A stretch of 57,865 nucleotides of DNA from Tilletiaria anomala UBC 951 (taxonomy: Eukaryota > Basidiomycota > Exobasidiomycetes > Georgefischeriales > Tilletiariaceae), in NCBI RefSeq assembly GCF_000711695.1, contig NW_013546909.1, forward strand, positions 1 through 57,865. Reading direction: 5' to 3'. Position numbers and translations under genes: made by a program. Under the pieces are notes generated by a model that saw nothing but the letters and a program-made list of their open reading frames with translations, ran no database searches and had not been told where the DNA came from. This document shows, in pieces, positions 9,866-21,621 of this stretch (positions are counted from its first letter, which is position 1; the number at the start of each line of letters is the position of its first letter).

Positions 9866-12485
9866 TTATTGAAGATCGCCTGCAGAGGACGCAGCCTCGA
9901 GCAGGCTTTCAAAGCCCATGACGAAGGCTGGTGACGGCATGTTGAGTTTCAGCTCCCCACAGGTAGTACATGCATGATCCTCTGCTTTCTCGTCCTCATG
10001 TACGCCAACTTGCTCTTGCGGTTGCAGCTCATCGCCCGCCGAATTCGCCATGGCTGAGACTCGACGTGAGGTCGGATGGACGCCGGTGTGTTGTTCGAAA
10101 ACGCAAGGTGTAAGCACGCTGTCATCCGGTGCGATGAATCAGCTTTAAGGTATGAGAACAGGTATACATGCTCCCTCACTCACCCGGATGGAGTCCCAAC
10201 CTTGATCGAAAGCAGCGCACGCTCGTCCGCACCTTCAGATCCTTGCTTGGCAATGGTACTTGCGCGTTGCACAATGGGGGAACCATCAGACTTTTCAGAC
10301 GCAGGAGACGTCTCTGCTCGAGGATCCTGCTCCTCCAGAGAGGGAGTGCGATGAACCAGTGGACTCGGACTTGCGTCACGCGAAGAGCCTATGTCTGTGC
10401 GATAGGGTATGTTCGCCTCTTGGTGCGGCGGGAATGCCTCTCCATGCTCTGTTTCGTCTTGATCGGATATTGGGCTGCGTGGCGTTGAGCGTAGCGAGCT
10501 GGAGAGCATGAGTGCATTCTGGGAAACCTCGGAACCGCGAGCTGGGTCTGCGAGCCAGTCGCTAGAACCGTGCTGCCGCTGGATGGCCACCACATCATGC
10601 TGTTCATCCTTGAGCTCTCTCTCAGCCAAATCGGTCCTCTGCAAAGCATTGTCGTTGGATGCATGCCATGGCGTTGCTTGAAGCCCATCTGAGTCCTGAG
10701 AGCCGCGAAGCAGCGTCATTGCCTTATTTCTGAACGAGTTCAGTAGATCTACCCCAGCCATACTGTTTTGTGCTGCTAGCTCCTTCGGGAACCGCCTGCT
10801 GAAAAGGGATGGGAAACCCCTGTCTTGGAAAAGAGGCGAAGCCGACCACAATCCAGCGTATTCATGACCAGGTGCGGAGTAACTAAGGCTTGTTGGATTG
10901 TTCTGTTCGGGTATGATACCTGATTGGAGCGTTGAAGGCGTACGCGGGGCAGCCTCAGAAGGCCAGTGACGCTGGTGTGTATCAACGACAGAAGATGCGG
11001 CATGGCCACCGCTTCCTTCCTCGACAGAGTCGTACATTTCTGCTTGCACTGAAGTTGACTGCATTAAGACTCGGTGAGGCACTTCTTGTTCTCCTTGCAT
11101 CTCCATTTGTGCCGCAGGCATTGACGGCACGATGCTCGTCAAACTGGCAGCAGGTACGCTTCCACGCTGACCAATCGACGGACTGACTGGACCGAGGGAG
11201 CCAGATCGAGAGTCGAATGGAGTTTGAGACGCGCTCAGCACGGAGTTACCACGAAGACTGGGAATGTTGGGCAGCACACTTTGGGCAGGCAAGCCGTGCA
11301 ATCTTCTGAGGCGTGAATTTTCAAGTTGCAGCCTGCTGGCCAGCCGCATCAGTTTTTCATTCTGTGTGTTCGCCTTGTCGATCTCCGCTCGGTGTTCTTC
11401 GACGCTATGCTCCAGCTTTGCGGTTGAACAACAAAAAGCAGTTCAGTGAGTTTCCAACGCCGAGGGTGCTGTACAGCAAAACTCACTCCCTGCACATACG
11501 CTTGCTTTTTAAGCTTGAAGTTTCGCTGTGCATTGCGGTTCTGCTGTCTTCTTCTGGCTCTTTGCTCTTCTGTACGTGGTGGCCTGTCCTTATTGCTTGG
11601 GCGCCTTGTACGCTTGCTTGTAGAAGACTTGATACTGCTGCCATTCGCACCATTCCCATTCTTTTGTTCGGACCGGACGCTTGACTGGAGAGACGAACGA
11701 GGTGCATCGGGTGAGGCGACGTGAGCCTCTGAAATGCCGACGGGCAGGCCTACGGTTTCTGCCAGTGAAGACCTAGCATCGAGGTGCTCGTTGGAGGAGA
11801 TGCCCCCATCTTCCCGGTACATCAGACTTGAAGAGGAGGTATACTGAGAGAAGTGTTCTTGCTGGCCGCTGGTTTCGTCTCTGAAGACAACAGGGCTCGA
11901 TTGAAGAGGTTCCGCATTTCCGCCATTCACAAGATGCTCCATATTCGGGCAGACCGGCGTCGGTGGGATGTGATTATCGTCTCTGCTCGTATACAGCGCA
12001 AGCGGGTCAAGCTGCTGGCGCCGTGTGGCATGTGCGGTCGCAGGATGCTCGACATGTTGCGTATGATTCACGCGCATCCCGGATGTCTCGAAACGATGGT
12101 CAGACGGTGTATGCGTAGCACACTCGTCTTGGGTCGACGACAATGGGGGGAGGTAGGACACATGGCTGTGAGAAGAAGGCAAGAATGTTCGATTGATGGA
12201 TAGGTGCGACGCCGAGCCCGGTGGATTTTGTTGATCAGTTGATGCAGGTGCCGGTGCCGCAAAATACTGCGGGGGATGCATTATATGTGATGGCTGCAGT
12301 GGATGTTGGAGCATGGACGTCTCTGGTAGACGCCACATCTCAAGGGGGCCTTGCTGTAGCCGCACAGAAGGAGCGTGTAGATCAAGGAGCTGCGATGGAC
12401 GAGCTTCTGAGCGCCTGTCAGATCCAGCCAGCTGAGCGTAGCAAGATAGCGCTTTGCTCTGTTGTGAGTCATCCATAGTGAACAT
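9866..12485 (-). CDS. bZIP transcription factor
   Basis: Exons 12485-11487, 11415-10184 and 10118-9866 give 827 residues. The basic region sits at the end of exon 1 (about residues 309-333; RRRQQNRNAQRNFKLKKQ). The leucine zipper begins with exon 2 (LEHSVEEHRAEIDKANTQ, then LMRLASRLQLENSRLRR), so one intron splits the DNA-binding basic region from the zipper. The N-x7-R/K bZIP signature is present with lysine in the last position. Flanks are long, Ser/Pro/Gln-rich and probably disordered activation regions. The short third exon carries CTTCGELKLNMPSPAFVMGF near the C-terminus. The cysteines could be a redox element, but this is speculation. ATG 12485 is preferred; ATG 12476 is the alternative. 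Target genes are unknown. Confidence 0.9.
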
Positions 12486-14002
12486 CGACTCCTGAAGCCC
12501 GGCGCATCGAAAAGTAAGGTCTCGTGGAAGATAGAAGACCACAGTCTGGCCTCGTCAGCAGGTTAGCGAAGGGACTCGCTCACATATATATGGCATCACG
12601 TTGTATCCTGCCAACTTGCAGTCTGTCTTTCCCGATTCCTCCATCTGTACAGCCTATCTCACTGGCTGCGCAGTCTCACCACCCTCTCATCACGGTCATT
12701 CGAATTAGGGAAGGGAGTCGAGTCGGTCGGATGAAACCATTTCGGCACACAATCCGTGAGTTCGAGACCCCGGCTAACGATGCTCATCAGTGGAGTACGA
12801 CATGGCAAACAGTGGTAGTGTTAGCCCGTGTACTAGTTTTTGTGAATGGGGCTCCGGGGTCTGCTGTCGTTGCTTCGTCATCTGCACTTGTTTTCTGTCT
12901 TGCGCAAGGTTGCTGAGCACAGCAGAGCCGACGCCCGATGGCGCGTCCGTCTCCATCCGTCACGGAGACGCTTGTTCATAAAGACTGTCAAGATAGAAAT
13001 AGATCGGCTGAAAAAGCGTGGAGGAGTGAAGTCAGAAGCTCATAAGTGCTGAGTTCAGCATCAACGCGTGCACGCGCGACCAGTGTCGCCACAGGCCCGG
13101 GGGGAGCGCAAGGGACGTAAACGTCGAGCGTCAATATTGAATGACCTCCAAAAGGGGGAGATCCAGTGCGAGCATCAACGTCAACTGACGTAGGGCTCCC
13201 TTGGATTGGTAGTGGAAGGAGAACACTGGAGATCGTGAACGGCGAAAGGTGAATGTATGGAATTGAATGAAGGCGTTGGAAGAGACCAAATGAAGAAATG
13301 AGAGCTGCGGGTGGAAAAGAGCCAACGACTCACCCCCACTTTCATTGTACGGTCGTTGTGTTGCCCCCATCTCCATCGAGCTCTCCAAGGCGCTTCCTCA
13401 GCTTCCACGCTCGTCCCACCATTCTGTGACAAGAACATCATTGACTCTTTCTTTCGTGTGCTGACTATCCTGACTGGTTTTCCTGCACCCAGATTGATTC
13501 TATTCCCTGACATCCAATGGAGGAAGCACACACCGCCAGCGGCGAGAGCGCGAAGCTCATCAGAATGCAAGCGACTCATCCGCATACCGTCGCCATGCAG
13601 TTTTGCGACCTATCCATATATCCAAAACCCATCGTGACTCTGACAGTTACTAGCGCTTTCTGATCACGTCTCACCGTCCTGTTTGTGCTTGTACAATGGG
13701 AACAAATTTACAAACAGAGTCACGCCAGGAAGTTGCCAAGGACCTACTTGAGCATCGTCGAGACAGGAACAAGCAAATTTGGTAACCTTAGCTGGCGCTC
13801 CACGCGTCTTTTTAACACTTGCCTGATCTCTTTGGGTCCTTCTCTCGCTCCTTGAGCGTTGCCTGGACAAACGCTGATCGACTTTATTGCTGATTGGGCA
13901 TTCCGACTTTAACCTTCCCTTCTAACCACCACCCCCGCTTTACGGTTCGCAAGCGGAACCTTCACCGTCATAACGTTGGGTGCTTCTTCATTTCTGTCCG
14001 CC
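12486..14002. promoter_or_regulatory. Long divergent intergenic region, bZIP / membrane protein
   Basis: 1.5 kb between divergently transcribed genes. A TATATA stretch at about 12583-12591 lies roughly 100 bases upstream of the bZIP start and could be its TATA element. The + strand side near 13660-13960 is pyrimidine-rich. I see no convincing coding exon or structured RNA. Confidence 0.35.
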
Positions 14003-15205
14003 ATGTCATCTTCGATCGCACGCAACCTGGCTACATGGCTCGTTCTTGCGTTCCTCCTGGGAAGTGGCTTCTCTGGAACGAATTGCATCGCCGCTATGGT
14101 GAACGGAAAGCGCTACACTGCCACCTGCAACACTCCTCCTTGGCGTGACCCCAATGTCATTGATCTGACCCGCGCCGATGTAGACGCATGGCTGCATATT
14201 TGCAGGGGCGTGTACAATAACAGCACTAGCGATGGTCGTCTGAACGACGAACAAGACGGAACGAGCGGTATTCGATTCGGAAACGCCACAGCCGCCGAGC
14301 GTGAGGCAGCAGCAGAACACCAAAGGATCGTGAACACCGTCGTTCCAACGGTCCTGCTCGTCGGTGTCCCCCTACTGCTTCTGCTTGTACTGCTGCTGTG
14401 CCGCGCATGGCAAAGGCGCTACAAGCTTGCCGCTTTGTGCATCCTGCCATTCGCCAAATGCTCTCGCTGGCACCGCGAGCACAACTTCAAGCGCCAGCAG
14501 GCTAGGTCCGCGGCTGAAATTCCCGATGCGTTTTGTTTTCCTGATGAAAGGAGCGATCAGGCCAGCATAAAGACTCAGGTGGCTAGCATCGCCAGTTCAA
14601 GTACCCTCGGCCTCCGCCCCTACGATCCCGAACACCACTGTCGTCCACGCCGGGTAGAGCAATTGTATGATCGGTACATCCAGTTGGACCGATTTTTAGT
14701 TGCCAAGCGTGATGCGGATAAGCGCGAAAAAGAGCAAGCAAAGTTTGAAAAGAGACAGGCTCGCAAGAAAGCCTTTGGACGTCCCGACAGATACTCGATC
14801 ACATCACGCTTCGCAACCGCTGGCCCAGCTCGAGCCCATGAAATGTCCAATTTCAGCATCCCACGCGCTCTTTCTCGTACACCAGTCTCCGTCGACCTTC
14901 AAGCGCCCTCCGGAGCACTCAACTCTCGCTCATCTTTAGGAAATGCTCTTCAACTCGATGCAGGCAACGGCTTCGCACCTCAACCGGTTAGCGCGTTCCC
15001 AGGCCTTAGATGCAGCGATGGCCGCGCGCAGAGTCGCTCGGTTGATACTCTGCCTCTATACGCGGCCCACAGGGACAACGATGCTACTATGACCAAATCC
15101 CAGTCTCAAACCACTAAAAAGGAGGATGTCACGGTCGCATCGGCCGTTTTGCCCAGTTACAGTCAGCATCATCTTTGCGCAGACGTCCAACAAACTCAAA
15201 ATTGA
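14003..15205 (+). CDS. Predicted secreted/single-pass membrane protein of unknown function
   Basis: One exon, 400 residues from ATG 14003 (CGCC ATG TCA). A signal peptide is visible at residues 1-28 (hydrophobic TWLVLAFLLGSGFSG). The short extracellular part has cysteines and two possible N-glycosylation sites (NNSTS, NATAA). A strong membrane segment near residues 114-136 (VLLVGVPLLLLLVLLLC) is followed by a basic stop-transfer sequence (RAWQRRYK). The cytosolic tail of some 260 residues is basic and Ser-rich, with a charged helical stretch (KRDADKREKEQAKFEKRQARK). The topology suggests a small type I membrane protein, perhaps a cell-surface sensor or cell-wall-associated protein. I do not recognise the family. 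Confidence 0.75.
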   Translation: MSSSIARNLATWLVLAFLLGSGFSGTNCIAAMVNGKRYTATCNTPPWRDPNVIDLTRADVDAWLHICRGVYNNSTSDGRLNDEQDGTSGIRFGNATAAEREAAAEHQRIVNTVVPTVLLVGVPLLLLLVLLLCRAWQRRYKLAALCILPFAKCSRWHREHNFKRQQARSAAEIPDAFCFPDERSDQASIKTQVASIASSSTLGLRPYDPEHHCRPRRVEQLYDRYIQLDRFLVAKRDADKREKEQAKFEKRQARKKAFGRPDRYSITSRFATAGPARAHEMSNFSIPRALSRTPVSVDLQAPSGALNSRSSLGNALQLDAGNGFAPQPVSAFPGLRCSDGRAQSRSVDTLPLYAAHRDNDATMTKSQSQTTKKEDVTVASAVLPSYSQHHLCADVQQTQN

Positions 15206-15959
15206 CATAAATCTGCGCCCTTTTGTGCGGCACTCTAGCTTCGTGGACTAATAGGTCAACTAGCTTTTCCAGCTACTATCAGACTCTGTCTCAGCCTTTG
15301 ATCCCGGCGTCATCCTCCTGTCCGTGTTCGCGACCAAGTATGGCATAGAGTAACGCAGATTAAGGACAGTAAGCATTGTAGAGCCTAAATCAACCCTGTC
15401 TGTTATGCAGGTGTGTTCCCTTTGTCTCGCTCTGTCTTCCCTACTCGCCTTCATCTGTATGGGCCCATGTCCCTTCGGGCTTCCTGAAAAGACCGTGTCA
15501 ATATGTCAATCGTTGACTTTTCCCTTTGCAAGTGCCCTGTCAGCAAATGGGAATCCATCTTCTGGACCTCTTGCGGGAAGTGACTTTGCAGATATATTCA
15601 CCACGCGACTTGTCGATTGATGAGAATTCTTCAGACTGTTTCAATCAACCTCCGTAACGCAAACGATCACCTATTCCTGAACGTTGACGCTCACTTCGGC
15701 AGCCATTCAAATCTACCCTCGTGCCCCATTTCCGAAGGCTTTGATTCCCAAGATATGTTTCACTTTGAGAAACGCAGGAAAGAGAGGGCGAATGCGCACA
15801 CTTCCATCACACCCATGCGGCTTGCTGGGCAACGCCGCAAATGGAGCGATACGTCCGCTTCAAGTCACAAGCAGAAACGGAAAGCTGCTTTTGAAAAATC
15901 AACAGGAAGAGCCACGAAACCGATTGGAAAACTGCTTCGCAAAAATCAGAAGGAAGAAG
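15206..15959. other. Intergenic / 5' leader region
   Basis: 754 bases upstream of the next gene. Two open stretches (15405-15620 and 15617-16090) overlap it, but neither has a family signature, and the second runs across the first exon of the spliced gene in another frame. Best read as 3' flank plus promoter/leader. Confidence 0.35.
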
Positions 15960-17161
15960 ATGGCAACAACAGCGACTCTGGCGTGTGGTCAAGGTACACT
16001 CTCAACCACCTTCGCAGCGTCTTTCCTGCCGCTTATATCTGTCCCTCAACTGACCTATTTTCATTTTTCCTTGCTTGGACGAGAAAGTAGTGACTGGCAA
16101 CCTATCTGGCTGACGCTCAATCAGAAAGATAGAACCAAGTCGGTACGAATGAATGGTCAGAATCGTCGCATAGGTTCCTGAGCAGCCCGCCTGATAGATC
16201 CCTTTGAAAGCTGACTGTATGCGCTTGATAACCTGCTGCTGACGGGCTCGAATGAGGTTTAGATATTCTACCACGCTATGGAAGTGCTGGTATCTCATTA
16301 TCTCATGCCACAGGGCCACACAAACGCCTCACACTTCCACCTGGTACTCCTGCACCTTCTGTGCCATCTCTGTCGGCAGTGTCAATGGCCGTCGGTCAGA
16401 CCCATTCGCTCTCCACTGACAGCCCATGCCTAACGATGAGAAAGTCTAAAGGGCAAGGCACCCTTTCAGGAATATACCGTGCAGAGAATCAAATCACCGG
16501 CGCATACAATAGGGACGCGTGCAAAGTCAGCGTTGCTTCTCACACGGTCGAAGGCCATTCTGAGCCCTTCTCAGAATATCTGGACGTCGTCGGCGAAGGC
16601 CCTGCAGTCGAACCAACGCGGAAAGAGCACATTCAGTGCCCGCCAAAGTGGCTGAAACCCCTCTGCAAAGGAGCTCATGAAGACCTGAGTGCAGAGCAGG
16701 AGCGCGATAAAAGTGAAATGTTGCCTCGTTCTCACTCTGAGGACGACTTGCCTTTCATCGCACAAACCACTTGCCGCCTTCAATTTGGGGAATTCCATGA
16801 GTTCCAGACCATTCCAAATCTCTCTGAAAGGGCAGCATGGGCCCATGACCTAATGCAGTGCGGCCAGCGATTTTCGACGCAAGAGGCCATGCGTCTCCAG
16901 GCCCACCGGCATATCTACGGAAGTTCGCTCTACTTGTCGCAGCTTCCACATCTGACGACACGCCACGAGGTGATGGCTACCTCTCCGCTTGCGAAGGCAA
17001 CGGATGATGTCAGCGTGACTAAAGCGGCAGTTCAGCAGGCGGAGGCGAGCTCGTTTTGGAAGGGGAACAAACCCAAACAGAGAGTGTCCTTTTGCTTTGA
17101 CGCTCCGTTGAGGAGCGCGGTGGGTTCAGGAGCAGCTGTGATCCGCGCCGCCGAGGACTGA
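15960..17161 (+). CDS. Unknown spliced gene, 293-residue protein
   Basis: I propose exon 1 at 15960-15993 (MATTATLACGQ, ATG in AAG ATG GCA context), a 320-base intron (GTACAC...GCCACAG), and exon 2 at 16314-17161. The junction is in phase and adds PHKRLTLPPGTPAPSVPSL to the main frame. The protein has a disordered Pro/Ser-rich N-terminus and a more structured middle (CRLQFGEFHEFQTIP, then NLSERAAWAHDLMQCGQ and an Ala/Arg helix) that suggests a conserved core of about 90 residues. No known domain is recognised. The intron is long for this window, so the first exon is less certain than the second. A further open stretch at 17305-17518 could be a 3' exon, but I found no donor in matching phase. 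Confidence 0.55.
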
Positions 17162-17304
17162 TAAGGAGTATGCTTGGTGACCACTCAGAACATTAACTTC
17201 ATCGAGAAACAACTCAATCATTCCGTTATCTTCAGGCCTCGCTTTTCAGTCTCCCCTTCGTCGCCATCAGCTTCACACGCTCTGGCGGCTTCGAGTCACA
17301 AAGA

Positions 17305-17518
17305 CATGGATCAGCAGTCGTTGGACGAGAACAACAGCGAGTCTCGCCTGGAAAGTAGCAGCAGCGGCTTCTGCTTCAAAATTCGTGACTGTTTCAATAC
17401 CGAAAGTCTCGACACGCTTGACATGGAAATGAGCGAGAAAATGGGTGGACGCAGAGTGCAGCGCGGAATCGATGAATTTGAGGGCGACCCCAGAAAGGAA
17501 AACGCTTTTCGAGGATAA
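17305..17518 (+). other. Small open frame downstream of the 293-residue gene
   Basis: A 70-codon frame starting at ATG 17305, acidic and Ser-rich (MDQQSLDENNSESRLESS...) with FCFKIRDCF in the middle. It could be a separate micro-protein or a last exon of the preceding gene. It ends 52 bases from the HEM2 stop on the other strand. Coding status is uncertain. Confidence 0.25.
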
Positions 17519-17570
17519 TTACCCGCAAGCGAGGATGCTGTTCTGTAGCTCTCAGTCCGTATACAGACTT

Positions 17571-18910
<1,340 letters not shown>

Positions 18911-19732
18911 GGCAGTTGCCTATCTTATTTGGGTTGATAAACAATTCACAGCGGTCGTCTTTGCGAGGCCATTTATAGCAGCGTATTGATTACAACTCAC
19001 ATGGCAATGGTCCGATACAATCTGAGGGAAAAGTGATTGAGTGGCCTCGATGGGCGTACCTTGAAGGACTTTATCTGCAAAAGCCGCTTGCCATCACGCC
19101 CGACGTCACCACACCACGGAACCGTGCCACACGCCACAGGCCCATCCATCCACCAACAGAAAGCACTCGTGACTGCACATCTCGCGCCTCAAATATACTC
19201 CACGCGGAATACTCACTTTGGCTCACTCAACTATCTGATCCTAACGATCAATATCAAAACCTGGCAGAACATACGTGGAAACAGAGCTGGCCCGGCAACA
19301 GGGTGCTGTCCTATAGGCCCATGCGCATAGGAGCCCCCGAAGTCCTACTCCTACCGGTAGGTTGCGTTTTCAAATGCGTGCTGCGGACGTAGTAAGAATA
19401 CAAACTAAAAGCGATCGTGATGTGATGCAGTAACTCAACATGGTCGTCGAAGCACTCCAGAGAGCCGTTGCAGATCGCTGCACTCGTGGGATTGGCAAGT
19501 CAGGCAGACGGCGGCAGGCGCGGTAGCGGCTGCGTTTCGCCGTGGTCCGGCCGTCCATCCAGCTCTTCGCGCATGGATTCGCTCGTTCGCGCGCGCAAGT
19601 GCAGCACTTACTTTGCTTGCGCTGGTCCCATGCGACCGGTTATTAACAAAAATTGCCAGAAAATCCCAAAGCTAGGTGAGCAGACGAAAGTCGAAGAAAG
19701 CAAAAGGAAGAGCGCAGCTCTCGCTCTTTCGC
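18911..19732. promoter_or_regulatory. HEM2 upstream region / JEN1-like 3' flank
   Basis: 822 bases between two - strand genes. It contains the HEM2 promoter. I see no clear HAP or TATA element and no coding exon. Confidence 0.35.
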
Positions 19733-21621
19733 TCAAGCCTTCTTGGTGGTATCGCCCGCGTCTTGCCCATTGCCTGCGCCGCTGCTAAGCTGTCTGTCTC
19801 CGACATGCTCGATGCTCGACCGGGTGCTGTTGTTGCTGCCCTTTTCGACATCTCCATGGTCGAAGACATGCTTGGCGGGTGTGACGTCGGCCGTGTCCAC
19901 GTGGCCGGCGCCCGGGACGACGGGCGGGGCGACCTTCTCGAACTCTGCGCCGCGGTACTCTCGTCCAAAGACGATGATGAGCAGCAGGTACGCGCAAACC
20001 ACGCCCAACAAGATCCCGGACACCGTTGCATAGTCGGGGATCGTGTTCGGCTGGCCTTTCTCGCCCGCTAGCGGGTTAGGAATCTGCAGCGACTCGCCGC
20101 CGCGCGCTTCAATTTGCGCCGAGGCGGCAGAGACCATATTACCCAGCTGGTAGGCGACACCGGCAAACGTTGCACGGAACGCAGGCGGCGAAATCTCCGA
20201 CAAGTAGATTGGGACAACACCCCAGGCTCCTTGGACCTGGTATGGAGAAATTGCATATGGCATAGTAGAAACGCAAATTTTGTCAGCAAACAAGAGTACC
20301 GGCACACAGGAGAGAACGAACAACAACGCACGCCAAATTGAATGAAGAAGGCACCGGCTGCGAGGCCACTGAACGAGTTGGGCAGGATCCACGCGGGGAT
20401 GAGGGTGCCGGTGAGGATGACAAAGATGATAATGGTGAGACGGCGGCCGAGGTACTGGGAGAGGTAGCCAGCGATGAGACCTCCGCAGATGGCGCCGCAG
20501 TTGGCGACGATCGTTGCGAGAGAGGCGTAGTGTGGCGCCTTGGCAGGCAAGTCAGCAAACTTGACCTTCTGGATAATGGTTGGGTAGAGATCCTGGGACG
20601 AATGGGAGAGAAAGTTGAAGCCGGTCATAAGAAGGACGCCAAAGATGCAGCGGCCCCAGTGCGAGCGGAGCATGTGGCCGAGCTCGTTGACGAACGTCTT
20701 GGCCTTGCTTGTACCGCCGAGGTTACCGCGCTCGGCACGCTCCTTCTTCAAGCGCAGGTACAGCTCGGACTCGGGCAGAAGCGCGCGGACGAGTGCGGCA
20801 AAGAGCGAGAGGCCGGCGCCAAGGTAGAAGAGTACGCGCCAGCCCTCTGCGCCCTTTTGGGGCACAAGCGAGATGTTGACGGAAGCAGCGAGCAGGTAGC
20901 CGACGGCGTAACCCTGCTGGAGGATACCAGAGAAGAGACCTCGCGCAGCGGCGGGCATGTTCTCCAGCGCTGTGGCCGTGGCCATCCCCCAGATGCCGCC
21001 CATGCCGATGCCAAAAAGACAACGGACACCGAGGAAGGCAGCGAGCGTCTCCACTTTACCGCTGCCAAGTGAGAGAGCGGCGATGATGATCAGGTTTGCG
21101 ACCAGGGGCCACTTTCGGCCATAGCGATCGGACAATAGACTGTGTGAATGAGCGAGCAAGGCGGCGATCAGTAGACGTTCTTCTTTCTAACAACACGTCG
21201 AGGCGAAGGCGGAGAAAGCCTCACCCAAAGATGGCAGCACCGAGAGGCCGGAAAAGCAGGGTAAGCGTAATGGAGGTAGAGAGGGTGGAGGCAGAGATGG
21301 GTGCGCCCGGTGTGCCAAGCGTTTTGCCTATGGCGGTCAGACCGAGCGAGACGGAGAAGAAGTCCCACGCATCCATAGCTGCAGAGCGAGCGGGGTTGTA
21401 GAAAACGTCAGCTGCACGGAACCAGCCGGCCGTTGGCCTTGGGAGAAAGGGGAGGAAAGGCTAGACTCACTCCAGGCGAGCCAGCCGGAAAAGAACATGG
21501 CCCCCTGCATGGGCGAGAGCATCATGGCCAGCTTGAACGGGTTCAAGGGCGCGCCGGCGCGAGCGGCGATGCGCTCCTCGCGCGAAGGCAGCTTGAAGAG
21601 ACCATTTGTGAAGTCCTTCAT
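19733..21621 (-). CDS. JEN1-like monocarboxylate/proton symporter (MFS)
   Basis: Four exons (21621-21471, 21378-21225, 21139-20332, 20236-19733) encode 538 residues. JEN family permeases carry lactate, pyruvate or dicarboxylates with protons across the plasma membrane. The diagnostic motif NxxSHxSQDxxxT is present from about residue 277 (NFLSHSSQDLYPT). The MFS loop motif GLLSDRYGRKWP is rebuilt exactly across intron 2, and WDFFSVSLGLTAIGKT forms helix 1. GVQGAWGVVPIYLSEISPP spans intron 3. About 12 hydrophobic segments are visible. The C-terminal 90 residues are hydrophilic and Ser/Asp-rich, a likely endocytosis-control tail. JEN genes are usually glucose-repressed; I cannot show that here. 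Exact substrate cannot be told from sequence. Confidence 0.93.

Noticed and set aside
17174-17518. Open frame as a 3' exon of the 293-residue gene
   Set aside because: No donor in the required phase before the stop at 17161; kept only as a small uncertain frame.
20338-21072. 244-codon + strand open frame rich in Glu, Asp and Gly
   Set aside because: Antisense shadow of the JEN1-like permease exon 3; codon pattern follows the - strand gene.
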